9,927 nt of DNA from an uncultured Sporolactobacillus sp. (GCA_900543345.1 UQRJ01000087.1:1-9927); one strand, 5' to 3'; positions 1 through 7,142 are shown, counted from the first letter of the stretch. Notes: generated from the letters alone by a model not told the origin. Translations and numbers: made by a program.

Positions 1-47
1 GAGATGTCTTAGGGTCTCGTGGGCTCGGAGATGTGTATAAGAGACAG
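1..47 (+). other. Illumina Nextera i7 adapter left on the contig end
   Basis: This is library adapter, not genomic DNA. Bases 1-5 (GAGAT) match the 3' end of the Illumina P7 primer. Bases 6-13 (GTCTTAGG) occupy the 8-base i7 index position. Bases 14-28 (GTCTCGTGGGCTCGG) are the Nextera read-2 adapter, and bases 29-47 are the 19-base Tn5 mosaic end. The order P7 tail, index, adapter, mosaic end, insert is exactly that of a Nextera library molecule. From memory, the index is the reverse complement of Nextera XT index N726. An open reading frame that seems to start with GTG at 33 begins inside this adapter and that start is not real. Confidence 0.97.
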
Positions 48-446
48 GGCACATTAAATGGTGAATTAAACACGAAGGATCCGTTGCTTGCCAATAAAAG
101 TGCAACGGTGAAAAAGAAACACAACAGTGGCAAACGTCAGCTCATTACCGCCAAGATTTGGTATATGGGCGGATTAATCAATTGTTCATTTTACGCGACG
201 TTCGTCTTGGTCAAAGGCGGAAAGGATTATATAACAAAAATTAATCGTCCCAATTTTACCTGTTTCGGATATAGTGTTTCGAGCAAACGCCTAAGAATGG
301 TGCGGAAATACGAAAATTCGACGGGCCGAGCCAAAGCGCAACTCTCCGGTAAAGTTCATATTAAGGGAATCCATCGCTACAGCTATACCATTAATTTATC
401 TCTTTATGTCGGCGACAACGCTTATGCAACGACATTCTCTTCATGA
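48..446 (+). CDS. 3' end of an unrecognised protein gene (5' truncated)
   Basis: The last 132 codons of an open frame, ending in TGA at 444-446. The 5' end is cut by the contig edge and adapter, so the true start and any signal peptide are missing. I do not recognise the family. The visible part is basic, with a KKKHNSGKR stretch near its start, two Cys (in LINCSF and FTCFGY), and a C-terminal half of alternating polar and hydrophobic residues (KVHIKG, SYTINLSLYV) that looks like beta strands. No membrane segment or catalytic motif is seen. A small exported beta-rich protein is possible but is inference. Its DNA looks richer in A and T than the neighbouring genes. The gene ends about 60 bases before a hairpin-T-run terminator. 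Confidence 0.6.
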   Translation, partial: GTLNGELNTKDPLLANKSATVKKKHNSGKRQLITAKIWYMGGLINCSFYATFVLVKGGKDYITKINRPNFTCFGYSVSSKRLRMVRKYENSTGRAKAQLSGKVHIKGIHRYSYTINLSLYVGDNAYATTFSS

Positions 447-506
447 ATAAACAGCTGATTTATAAATAAATCTACTCTTACTGTGAACAAATCGAAAAAT
501 TAATTT

Positions 507-548
507 GCACAGACGCATCGTCAAGATAGCGGGCGGCTGTGCTTTTTT
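507..548 (+). terminator. Rho-independent terminator between the 5' partial gene and kgtP
   Basis: GCACAGACGC (507-516) pairs with GCGGCTGTGC (533-542) with one mismatch (A513/G536), and six T follow at 543-548. On the plus strand it would end the partial gene at 48-446. Read on the minus strand, the same hairpin lies just past the kgtP stop and is followed by a weaker T-rich stretch, so it may serve both converging units. The loop of 16 bases is rather long, which lowers confidence. Confidence 0.5.
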
Positions 549-1866
549 ATTGGCTCTTCTCCGCTTGTTCGGCATCGATGTACGACGTCTTCGACGGTTC
601 CTGCATGCGCCAGTAAACAATCAGACTGGCCAAAATACAGACGGCGACATAGAAAAAGAACAACGCTTCGATACCGAGGCTTTTAAACCAGAGCGCAACG
701 AACTCCGCCGTACCGCCGAAAAGCGCAACGGTCAATCCGTAAGGCAGGCCGACGCCGAGCGCCCGAATTTCGGTCGGAAACAGCTCCGCTTTGACGATCG
801 CGTTGATCGAGGTATAACCGCTGACAATCACTAAGCCGAGCATCATCAACAGGAAGGCGGTCAACTGACTGCGGGCATCACGCATGATCAGAAACAACGG
901 AACGGTCAAAAGTGATCCGGAAATGCCGAAGAAAAACAATAACGGGCGCCGACCGATATGATCGGACAACAGGCCGGCCAGCGGCTGCAGAATGAGGAAA
1001 ATGAGCAGAGCAACAAAATTAATTACACTGACCGCCTCCTTGTCCAGACCGACGGAATTAATCATAAATTTCTGCATGTAAGTCGTATACGTATAAAAAG
1101 AGACAGTCCCGCCGAGTGTCAGTCCGACGACCGTTAAAACCGACTTCGGATAACGCATCAGCACCTTCAATGTTCCGGCTTTTTGTTTCGATTTTCCCGA
1201 CATACTTTTAAATTGTTCGGACTCGTCCATTGTCAGTCGCAGCCAAAGAACGGCCAACGCGCCGAAAGCCCCGATCACAAATGGGATCCGCCACCCCCAC
1301 AATTTAAGCTGCTCCTCATTCAACATCGATTGCAAAATAATTTGCACGCCCAGCGCGACCAGTTGTCCGCCGACAAGTGTGACATATTGAAAGCTGGAAT
1401 AGAAACCGCGCCGACCTTTATTCGCCATCTCGGACAGATAAGTGGCAGAGGTTCCTTACTCGCCGCCGAGCGACAATCCTTGAAACAAACGGGCGAGTAA
1501 AAGGATGATCGGCGCAAATATACCAATGGCCCGATAGTTCGGCGTCACGGCAATAACCAACGACCCGCAGGCCATAATGCTGATCGAAAGGGTCAACGCC
1601 GCTCGCCGGCCACGGCGATCCGCGTACCGTCCCATCACCAAGCTTCCGATCGGACGCATCAGAAAACCGATGGCAAAGACGGCAGCCGTATTCAGCAATT
1701 GCGACGTCGTGTCGCCCGAGGGGAAGAAATCTGTCGAAAAATAAACCGCAAATGCGGCGTATGTATACCAGTCGTACCATTCAATCATATTCCCCAAAGA
1801 ACCCTTCAATATATTGGCGGCAATCCGACGTGAATTGACCGGGCGCACCGATTTCTGTACATCCAT
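547..1866 (-). pseudogene. kgtP: KgtP-like MHS-family dicarboxylate:H+ symporter, interrupted by one in-frame stop
   Basis: An MFS transporter of the metabolite:H+ symporter family, close in pattern to E. coli KgtP (alpha-ketoglutarate permease, 432 aa). It would be 439 codons, with ATG at 1864-1866 behind a GGAGATGAGGG ribosome binding site and TAA at 547-549. Hallmarks are GNMIEWYDWYTY after the N-terminus, FLMRPIGSLVMGRYADRRGR (TM2-TM3 loop motif A), RLFQGLSLGGE, GFYSSFQYVTLVGGQL, WGWRIPFVIGAFGAL, FYTYTTYMQKF, DHIGRRPLL (TM8-TM9 loop) and AELFPTEIRALGVGLPYG. Codon 137 is TAA (plus-strand bases 1456-1458), where the family has Tyr in GGEYGTSATY. Before and after it the frame is the same and the sequence well conserved. 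As written, only about four helices would be made. The next in-frame ATG (1426-1428) has no good ribosome binding site. Either the gene was inactivated recently or base 1456 is a sequence error. Alpha-ketoglutarate as substrate is inferred from similarity. Confidence 0.88.
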
Positions 1867-2060
1867 ACCCTCATCTCCATCTCTATGTTCCCAATTATCA
1901 ATGAATACCGATTACTTTTTATTATGATTACCATAACATAAAATCATCTCATTTGGCCGATCTGCGAAAATTTTTTTAAAAAATATATAAAAAAAAGCGG
2001 GTCTAATGGTCAGTGGTTTAAGAAAATTCATAAAACGAGCGCTATCATCGATCGCCATGC

Positions 2061-2089
2061 TTGACACGAACGATTAACGGTTATATTTT
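2061..2089 (+). promoter_or_regulatory. Promoter of folT (sigma-A type)
   Basis: A perfect -35 TTGACA (2061-2066), a 17-base spacer and a -10 TATTTT (2084-2089). Transcription would start near 2096, about 15 bases before the THF aptamer. The preceding stretch 1867-2060, between the divergent kgtP and this promoter, holds no gene. It contains an A/T-only run at 1967-1996 and a small inverted repeat TTATG-5-CATAA (1922-1936) on the kgtP side. I could not fix a clear kgtP promoter there. Confidence 0.75.
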
Positions 2090-2109
2090 ATTATTGTTCG
2101 TTATTTTTA

Positions 2110-2220
2110 AAGGCAGAGTAGATCATTGCGGGTTACGTGCTCGGGGGACGGGGAGTTGTCCCCGGGACGAAAAACCGGCGAGGCCGGTTTGCCGTGCAAT
2201 GGTCGCATCCCGCTGCTGCA
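2110..2220 (+). ncRNA. Tetrahydrofolate (THF, class I) riboswitch aptamer
   Basis: The sequence follows the folT-type THF riboswitch: GAGTAGATCATTGCG at the 5' side, GGTTACGTG, then GGGACGAAAAACC in the core, and TGCAATGG...GCATCCCGCTGC at the 3' side. Helices can be traced: GCAG 2113-2116 with CTGC 2213-2216 (P1); TCATTGC 2123-2129 with GCAATGG 2196-2202 (P2, one G-U pair); GGGGAC 2144-2149 with GTCCCC 2158-2163; and AAACCGGC 2172-2179 with GCCGGTTT 2183-2190. The last stem is longer than in the Streptococcus mutans example I remember. It lies between the folT promoter and folT, which fits feedback control of folate uptake by reduced folates. Confidence 0.92.
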
Positions 2221-2232
2221 TACTGGAGCAAC

Positions 2233-2269
2233 TCTTCCTCTATGCGGCAACATGCCGAAAAGAGGAGGA
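2233..2269 (+). promoter_or_regulatory. Expression platform: hairpin that hides the folT ribosome binding site
   Basis: TCTTCCTCT (2233-2241) can pair with AGAGGAGGA (2261-2269), nine pairs with one G-U. The right arm is the Shine-Dalgarno sequence of folT, seven to ten bases before its ATG. An inner stem CGGC (2245-2248)/GCCG (2254-2257) stabilises it. There is no T-run, so control is most likely at translation initiation and not by termination. The region just upstream (TGCT 2214-2217 with AGCA 2227-2230) could compete with P1, but which helix does the switching is not settled by inspection. Confidence 0.7.
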
Positions 2270-2275
2270 ATTTTC

Positions 2276-2869
2276 ATGGAAGCTTTTTCTATTTGCACAG
2301 CCGCCTACTGGCGTGCAGCCGCATCCGAGCTGCGCAAGATTCGCAATCTGGTATTGGCGGCGCTGGTCGTTTCGTTCGCCACAATCATCGGTACATTCTC
2401 AATCCCCGTCGCGTTGAACCTGCACATCTCGTTTACCTTTTTATTTATCGCTTTCGGCTGTATGATTTATGGGCCGATTCTCGGCCTATTTGCCGGTGCC
2501 GCATTCGATATTATCGGTTATATCACTCATCCTTTCGGTGCATTTTTTCCCGGCTATACCTTATCCGCCATGCTGAGCGGCTTAATCTACGGCCTTTTCC
2601 TCTACCGCTGCAGATTATCGGTACTGCACATCTTTCTCGCCAAGCTGATCGTTAATTACGGGGTCAACGTCCTGCTTGGGTCACTCTGGAGCAAGATACT
2701 GATTGGAAGAGCATTTCTATTTTTCTTTATTAACAGCCTGATTAAAAATACATTGATGCTGCCGATTGAAGTCGTGCTGCTGACAATCACACTGCAGATT
2801 CTGCTTCCCGTGCTTGTGCGAGCGCATCTGTTGCCTGCCCGGTACCGCCGGCATATTTCGATTCTATAG
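2276..2869 (+). CDS. folT: FolT, folate-specific S component of an ECF transporter
   Basis: The substrate-binding membrane subunit that captures folate outside the cell. It works with the shared EcfA-EcfA'-EcfT energising module, which is not in this window. The protein has 197 aa and several hydrophobic segments, roughly at residues 25-45, 50-82, 90-110, 113-135 and 147-180. The FolT-like stretch HPFGAFFPGYTLSAMLSGLI (85-104) and the later LIKN...LP (155-163) support folate specificity, as does the THF riboswitch just upstream. The ATG at 2276 is chosen because AGAGGAGG lies at 2261-2268. An open frame extends upstream but runs through the riboswitch, so it is not coding. The gene is transcribed alone and ends at a strong terminator. 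Confidence 0.9.
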   Translation: MEAFSICTAAYWRAAASELRKIRNLVLAALVVSFATIIGTFSIPVALNLHISFTFLFIAFGCMIYGPILGLFAGAAFDIIGYITHPFGAFFPGYTLSAMLSGLIYGLFLYRCRLSVLHIFLAKLIVNYGVNVLLGSLWSKILIGRAFLFFFINSLIKNTLMLPIEVVLLTITLQILLPVLVRAHLLPARYRRHISIL

Positions 2870-2897
2870 CTCCGGTCCTGTCAACTCCCCACACAAT

Positions 2898-2941
2898 AAA
2901 AACAGCGCCGTTGCAGGAAAAGTCGCAACGGCGCTGTTTTT
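2898..2941. terminator. Bidirectional Rho-independent terminator between folT and pip
   Basis: A perfect 17-base inverted repeat, AAAAACAGCGCCGTTGC (2898-2914) and its complement (2925-2941), with a 10-base loop. The arms end in five A and five T, so it works for folT on the plus strand and for the converging pip gene on the minus strand, whose stop is 22 bases away. Confidence 0.95.
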
Positions 2942-2962
2942 AGTTTATCGGTCGGCCGCTAA

Positions 2963-5900
2963 TTACATATCGACCTGATGCTCTTCTTGCATCCATTTTT
3001 TGTGTGTCAGATAATAACGCAACGAGTAGAAAATAATCAACAGTGAAAAGCCAAGTAAGGTGAAAATCCCGAGCCCGTAGCTGGCATAATGAAGCAGCCA
3101 CGACTCATGGCCATCGATCAGCGCACGGAACCCGGCTACGCCGTAAGTCATCGGCAGAAACGGCGAAAGGTGTTGTACCCAGTGCGGAATGAGTTCGATT
3201 CCATAGGCGCCGCCGCTTGTAATAAGCTGAACAACCAATAGGACGATAGCAATGTAACGGCCGACATTTTCAAACGAACCGGCCAACCATTGAATGACCG
3301 CCATGAAACTGATGCTGACGAGCAAGGTAAAACCGAAGTAAGTAAGCGGCTGACTGACATGAAGTCCAAGCCCCTTCGTCATCAACAGATCGAGCAATAC
3401 CGACTGTACAAACGACATCAGCAAGAAGATGCCGATTTTACTGAGGGCAATAGTCCATCCCGACGTTGCCTCCCCAACCGGTTTATACGGCTGAAAAATA
3501 ATGGTCAGAACCAATGCGCCCAGGTAAAGGCCGATACACATGAAATACGGCGTAAAGCCTTCGCCGAATGTTTTGACGGCTGCACGCGTCCCGTTGTTCA
3601 TGGTCACGGGTTTAGCAAATTTCTTCGCATGTTCATCATTTGTCGGCGTTTTAGCCAGTTGGCTGTGTGCATCGGACAGATTATCGCCGAGTTTCGCATT
3701 GCCGTTATAAATCTGCTTCGCGCCACCGGAGAGTTGATTCGCCCCGCTTGCCAGCTGCTGCTGCCCACCGGAGAGTGTATTGAGGCCGGAGCTGAATTGA
3801 TTCATGTTCGTTGCCAACGTATTTCCGCCCGCAACAAGCTGATCCGTTCCATCCCGCAGCGATTTAATGCCGCCGACCAATTGCGGCCATGTTTGATTAA
3901 GCTGATTATTTCCGGCAGCAATTTGATCAGCGCCGTTGCTAAGCGCTTGGGAAGCACCGGGTATCTTGGCCAGATTGCTATGCAGAGTCTTCATACCTGA
4001 CGACAACCGCTCGGTACCGTTCTTCAGTCTCACGAAATTGGATTGCAAGGCCTGCGACCCGTTGTTCAATTCGTTCATTCCGTTGTTCAACTGGGTAACC
4101 CCATCGCTAAGCTGATTAAACATCTTCGTCAGATCGGACGAAGCACTGCCGAATTGTGAATGGACAACGCTTTGGAATCTATCCGCGTTACTGGATAATG
4201 TCTGCGAACCCGTTGCCAATTTTTTAGTGCCGGCATTGACTTCGTTTGACTTTTCTTCCAGCTGTGATGAACCGGCAGTCAGGGCGTTACCTTTATCAGC
4301 TAAAGTCTTCGAACCGTTGGCAAGTTTACTGGCGCCAGCAGTTAATTGACCGGAAGCTGAAGTCAGTGTATCCATGCCATCATTTAATGCTGTTGTTCCC
4401 TGTACCAATTGCTTTGAGGCATCGGCTAATTTTTGTGAAGCCTGCTTCGCTTCTTTTATTTGTTGCGATTGGCCGGATACTTCTTTCGCTGCTTGACTAC
4501 TTGCCTGATTCAATTTTTCCGATGCGGCCGCTAATTTTTTCGTTCCGTCCGCCAGTTTACTTAATTGCGACAGATTTCGATCAATAGTTTCCATATTATT
4601 CAAGCTTGCGAGTAATTTTTTGATATTAGTATCTTTTTTGGCTTCAGGGTGACTTGTAAGATAATCCGTTATGCTATTTTGAATATTGGTTTCATTTTGC
4701 TCGATCTGCGATACATCAATGCCTTTAAGACTGTTTTGTACATTTTCATTATATTGCTTGACCCCATCATTCAATTGCGAAATGCCTTGAAAAAGTTGTT
4801 GTAATTCTTCGCCAGAGTTTGCGTTTTGCAGCAGTTTGTTAAATTGTTGATAACTCTCGTTAAATTGATCCATCCTTGTTTTCAATGTTTTAGTATTCTC
4901 AGGAAGTTGATCAACCTGTTTATTAAATGCATTTATTTTACTGCTATAGTTTGCCATCCCGCTGTTTAGATCGTCGACACCGCCGGCAAACCGACTGATA
5001 CCGCCGTTCAATGACTGAACGCCGTTATTGAACTGAGCATAATGGCTACGCAAATCTTGAGCGCCGCCGTTCACCTGATCAATACCGCCGACCAGTCGGT
5101 CAAAGTTCGTCGTAAAGCTATTCAGCTGTTTGCCAAGACTATTTATCTGCGGTTTCGAAGCACTTAGCTGATCATTCAGTTGATTCAGACCGTTTTTTTC
5201 CTGTTGCATACCTTTCTGAAACTGATTTAGACCGTCAAGGTATTTGTTCATATTTTCTACTAAAGTCTGTGATCCACTCGAAAGCTGTCCGGAACCAGAG
5301 GCAAGCTGCTTGGCACCGGCGTTGAGTTCATCAAGTTTATCGGCCAACGTGTTAGCCCCGTCTGCCAGTTTAGCAATATTGCCGCTGTTTGAAGCAGTCT
5401 GATCATATAGTTCATGCGTACCAGTCGCAGCCTGCTTCAGGCCGCCATTCAACTGCTCGGCACCGTCCGCCAGTTTGCCGGATCCTTTGCTCAACTGATC
5501 GGTGCCCGTCATCAACGCTTCAAATCCGCCTTTTAACTGATTCAGACCGTTCAGCTCTTTTTTGCCGCCTTTAGTCAGTTTTTTTGAACCCTTGGCAGCA
5601 TCGTCCAACCCGCTGGTTAGTTCATCAAGCTTAGAATACATCGTTTGCGCGTATGTTTTGGTCACCGCCTGCGACACTTGCGACCTAATCTCTCTTATTC
5701 CGGCTTGAACGATCTTCCCGGAAACAAAATTCGCATCATGATTGATTTTATAATAGATATGCGACGGTTTTAGCTTTTGATCTTCCAGTGTCGTCGCGTT
5801 CTCCGAAAAGTCTGCGGGGATGCGGACAATCATGTAATAGTGGTTATATTTAAATCCTTCATTGGCCTTTTTATCGCTGACAAATTCCCATTTAAAGTCG

Positions 5901-6151
5901 TTGTTTTTTTTCAGTTTCTTGACCAATTCATCCCCGGCATTCAGTTTCTCGCCGGCAAGCTTCGTTCCTCGGTCTCCATTGACCACCGCAACCGGCAACT
6001 GATCGGTGTTCCCGTAGGCATTCCAGAAACCGTAAAGAAATACGCCCGCGTAAATAATCGGAATAATGGCGACGGCAAGCATGAAAATGATTTGTGTCGG
6101 GTGGGTCCATATTCTCTTCAGTTCCGCTGCAAACAAATGGACGAAATTCAT
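2963..6151 (-). CDS. yhgE: YhgE/Pip family membrane protein with long Leu-Gly heptad arrays
   Basis: A 1062-aa protein of the YhgE/Pip family. Lactococcal Pip and the related B. subtilis YueB are phage receptors; YhgE's own role is unclear. Its fold resembles ABC-2-type membrane domains. Order: short cytoplasmic N-terminus, one membrane segment (about 21-41), the family's N-terminal outer domain (to about 165), heptads of the X-X-X-Leu-X-X-Gly type (about 183-399, e.g. GSGKLADGAEQLNGG), a segment without heptads (about 404-526), more heptads (527-834), and a C-terminal block of five or so membrane segments (about 866-1044) with the family motifs SGGAYGIELIP and PFLPMTYGVAGFR. It is longer than the relatives I recall (about 775 aa for B. 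subtilis YhgE, about 900 for Pip). The ATG at 6149-6151 is preferred. A TTG directly before it (6152-6154) lies better spaced from GAAAGGAAG and is an alternative. The gene follows a TetR gene, as yhgE follows yhgD in B. subtilis. Confidence 0.93.
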   Translation of the reverse strand: MNFVHLFAAELKRIWTHPTQIIFMLAVAIIPIIYAGVFLYGFWNAYGNTDQLPVAVVNGDRGTKLAGEKLNAGDELVKKLKKNNDFKWEFVSDKKANEGFKYNHYYMIVRIPADFSENATTLEDQKLKPSHIYYKINHDANFVSGKIVQAGIREIRSQVSQAVTKTYAQTMYSKLDELTSGLDDAAKGSKKLTKGGKKELNGLNQLKGGFEALMTGTDQLSKGSGKLADGAEQLNGGLKQAATGTHELYDQTASNSGNIAKLADGANTLADKLDELNAGAKQLASGSGQLSSGSQTLVENMNKYLDGLNQFQKGMQQEKNGLNQLNDQLSASKPQINSLGKQLNSFTTNFDRLVGGIDQVNGGAQDLRSHYAQFNNGVQSLNGGISRFAGGVDDLNSGMANYSSKINAFNKQVDQLPENTKTLKTRMDQFNESYQQFNKLLQNANSGEELQQLFQGISQLNDGVKQYNENVQNSLKGIDVSQIEQNETNIQNSITDYLTSHPEAKKDTNIKKLLASLNNMETIDRNLSQLSKLADGTKKLAAASEKLNQASSQAAKEVSGQSQQIKEAKQASQKLADASKQLVQGTTALNDGMDTLTSASGQLTAGASKLANGSKTLADKGNALTAGSSQLEEKSNEVNAGTKKLATGSQTLSSNADRFQSVVHSQFGSASSDLTKMFNQLSDGVTQLNNGMNELNNGSQALQSNFVRLKNGTERLSSGMKTLHSNLAKIPGASQALSNGADQIAAGNNQLNQTWPQLVGGIKSLRDGTDQLVAGGNTLATNMNQFSSGLNTLSGGQQQLASGANQLSGGAKQIYNGNAKLGDNLSDAHSQLAKTPTNDEHAKKFAKPVTMNNGTRAAVKTFGEGFTPYFMCIGLYLGALVLTIIFQPYKPVGEATSGWTIALSKIGIFLLMSFVQSVLLDLLMTKGLGLHVSQPLTYFGFTLLVSISFMAVIQWLAGSFENVGRYIAIVLLVVQLITSGGAYGIELIPHWVQHLSPFLPMTYGVAGFRALIDGHESWLLHYASYGLGIFTLLGFSLLIIFYSLRYYLTHKKWMQEEHQVDM
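3650..4573 (-). repeat. C-terminal heptad-repeat block of Pip
   Basis: This codes for residues about 527-834 of Pip, a second array of the same Leu-Gly heptads (for example LTAGASKLANGSKTLAD and LSGGQQQLASGANQLSGG), ending just before the C-terminal membrane block. It is separated from the first array by about 120 residues with few such units, encoded in clearly more AT-rich DNA (about 4574-4942). Confidence 0.75.
4953..5605 (-). repeat. N-terminal heptad-repeat block of Pip
   Basis: This codes for residues about 183-399 of the Pip protein. It is an imperfect tandem array of seven-residue units with Leu at position 4 and Gly at position 7, such as DQLSKGSGKLADGAEQLNGG and NELNNG-type units. 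The array is a protein repeat; at DNA level the units differ, so it is old and not a recent microsatellite. It should form a long coiled, rod-like outer domain. Confidence 0.75.
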
Positions 6152-6196
6152 CAAACGATTCTTCCTTTCATGCTATGCTTTTAAACGGTTCCATAT

Positions 6197-6222
6197 TGAC
6201 CGGATCAGTCATTCAGTCATTT
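6197..6222. promoter_or_regulatory. Probable TetR operator in front of pip
   Basis: The 26 bases TGACCGGATCAGTCATTC... recur with only three differences at 6832-6857 in front of the tetR gene itself. Read on the minus strand this copy contains two direct ATGACTGA units followed by TC and an inverted GTCA. It lies in the 87-base gap between tetR and pip, 46 bases or more upstream of the pip start. No clear promoter is visible in the gap, and no terminator is seen after tetR, so pip may also be read through from the tetR promoter. Confidence 0.65.
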
Positions 6223-6238
6223 TTAAGCATCAAATAAC

Positions 6239-6814
6239 TTAATCCTTCTTTAAACCGTCTGCCAAATAGATTTCGAGTAAGGCGGCGATTTCTTGACTCG
6301 AAAGTGGCTTATGCCGTTGTTCCCAGTCGAAAATCAGCGAGACGTACAATTTTAAAATCACAAAAGCTGTTACGGTCGGATCACAAGCCTTAATTCTTCC
6401 CCTTTTCTGGGCATCCTTGATAATTCCTTCCAGAAAATCAAGAATCGTGTCTTCGACTTTTTCGATTGCTTGTTTCGCCTGGACCGTGCCGACTTCGCTA
6501 ATTTCCTGAGTCAGTTTGATCGTCAATTGATGCTCCTTGCGCAACTCAAGAACGTTGAATAGGGCTCGATGCAAATTTACAAAAAAACTATCCTCTGGAT
6601 GAATGGCATTTGCGGCCACACTTTTTAACCGACGTGTGAATTGCTTCATGATCTCGAAGAATAGCTCTTCTTTATTCTTGAAAAAGGTATAGATCGTTCC
6701 CTTACCTACGCCGGCAATACGCGCCACTTGATCCATTGTCGTTGCTTTATAGCCGAAAGCGGCAAACGTTTGCTCGGCAGCATGCAAAATATTAGTTTTT
6801 CGATCAACGGCCAT
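6239..6814 (-). CDS. yhgD: TetR/AcrR-family repressor, YhgD-like
   Basis: A DNA-binding repressor of 191 aa. The N-terminal helix-turn-helix (about 7-52) has the family pattern ILHAAEQTFAAFGYKATTMD, then VARIAGVGKGTIYTFFKNKEEL; the rest is an all-helical ligand and dimer domain. The ligand is unknown. The start at 6812-6814 is chosen because AAGGAGG lies just before it. A longer frame continues upstream to 6976, but that stretch contains the gene's own promoter and operator, so it is not coding. The place directly before the yhgE/pip gene matches the B. subtilis yhgD-yhgE pair. The same 26-base motif in front of both genes suggests that it represses itself and pip. Confidence 0.9.
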   Translation of the reverse strand: MAVDRKTNILHAAEQTFAAFGYKATTMDQVARIAGVGKGTIYTFFKNKEELFFEIMKQFTRRLKSVAANAIHPEDSFFVNLHRALFNVLELRKEHQLTIKLTQEISEVGTVQAKQAIEKVEDTILDFLEGIIKDAQKRGRIKACDPTVTAFVILKLYVSLIFDWEQRHKPLSSQEIAALLEIYLADGLKKD

Positions 6815-6831
6815 GCCCTCCTTCTCCTCTC

Positions 6832-6857
6832 TGACCAGATCAGTCATTCGTTCATTT
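6832..6857. promoter_or_regulatory. Probable autoregulatory TetR operator
   Basis: This copy of the motif (TGACCAGATCAGTCATTC...) begins eight bases after the tetR -10 box, so it covers the start of transcription and the leader. A repressor bound here would block its own promoter. It matches 23 of 26 bases of the copy at 6197-6222. Confidence 0.7.
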
Positions 6858-6865
6858 CGCCATTT

Positions 6866-6894
6866 ATCATAGCACACCTCCAACTTGTTGGCAA
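6866..6894 (-). promoter_or_regulatory. Promoter of tetR (yhgD) and probably pip
   Basis: On the minus strand: -35 TTGCCA (6889-6894), a 17-base spacer and -10 TATGAT (6866-6871), with an A/T run directly upstream of the -35. Transcription should start near 6859, at the edge of the operator. This also shows that the tetR coding region starts at 6814 and not further upstream. Confidence 0.8.
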
Positions 6895-7096
6895 AAAAAA
6901 TTTCACTCCCCTTTATCGTCATATTCTGTGAATTTTTCATGATTCGGCAACGGATATTCGTTAATCTGCCGATCATGGACTAAAATGTGTGAATTGGGTG
7001 AAATTATATGCGGAAATGAAGCGGTACAGCATGAACTGTAAAGAAAAATATGCCAAAAACGAAACGATATCTGCAACTTCAGAACTACTGAAAGAA

Positions 7097-7125
7097 TTGA
7101 TCGCCGCCGAGGATTATGTTACGAT
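7097..7125 (+). promoter_or_regulatory. Promoter of the thi operon
   Basis: TTGATC (7097-7102), a 17-base spacer and TACGAT (7120-7125), with TG one base before the -10 (extended -10 type). The RNA would start near 7132, about ten bases before the TPP aptamer. In the rest of the gap between tetR and this promoter (6895-7096) I see no gene or clear signal. Confidence 0.65.
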
Positions 7126-7142
7126 GAAAAATAGTTTAATAG

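Noticed and set aside
29..47. Tn5 mosaic end taken as a transposon end
   Set aside because: It is joined to the P7 tail, index and read-2 adapter, so it is a library artefact and not an insertion sequence.
2126..2275. N-terminal extension of folT from ATG 2126
   Set aside because: It overlaps the THF aptamer and ribosome-binding-site hairpin; the start at 2276 has a strong AGGAGG and fits FolT length.
3290..4000. Plus-strand open frames inside pip
   Set aside because: They are opposite-strand shadows of the heptad-coding sequence, with no ribosome binding site and no recognisable protein.
3650..5605. CRISPR array or DNA tandem repeat in the pip region
   Set aside because: The periodicity is in the protein (seven-residue units); the DNA units vary and have no constant repeat with spacers.
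6815..6976. N-terminal extension of the TetR protein
   Set aside because: The stretch holds a good promoter and operator for the gene, and the start at 6814 has AAGGAGG and the normal TetR length.
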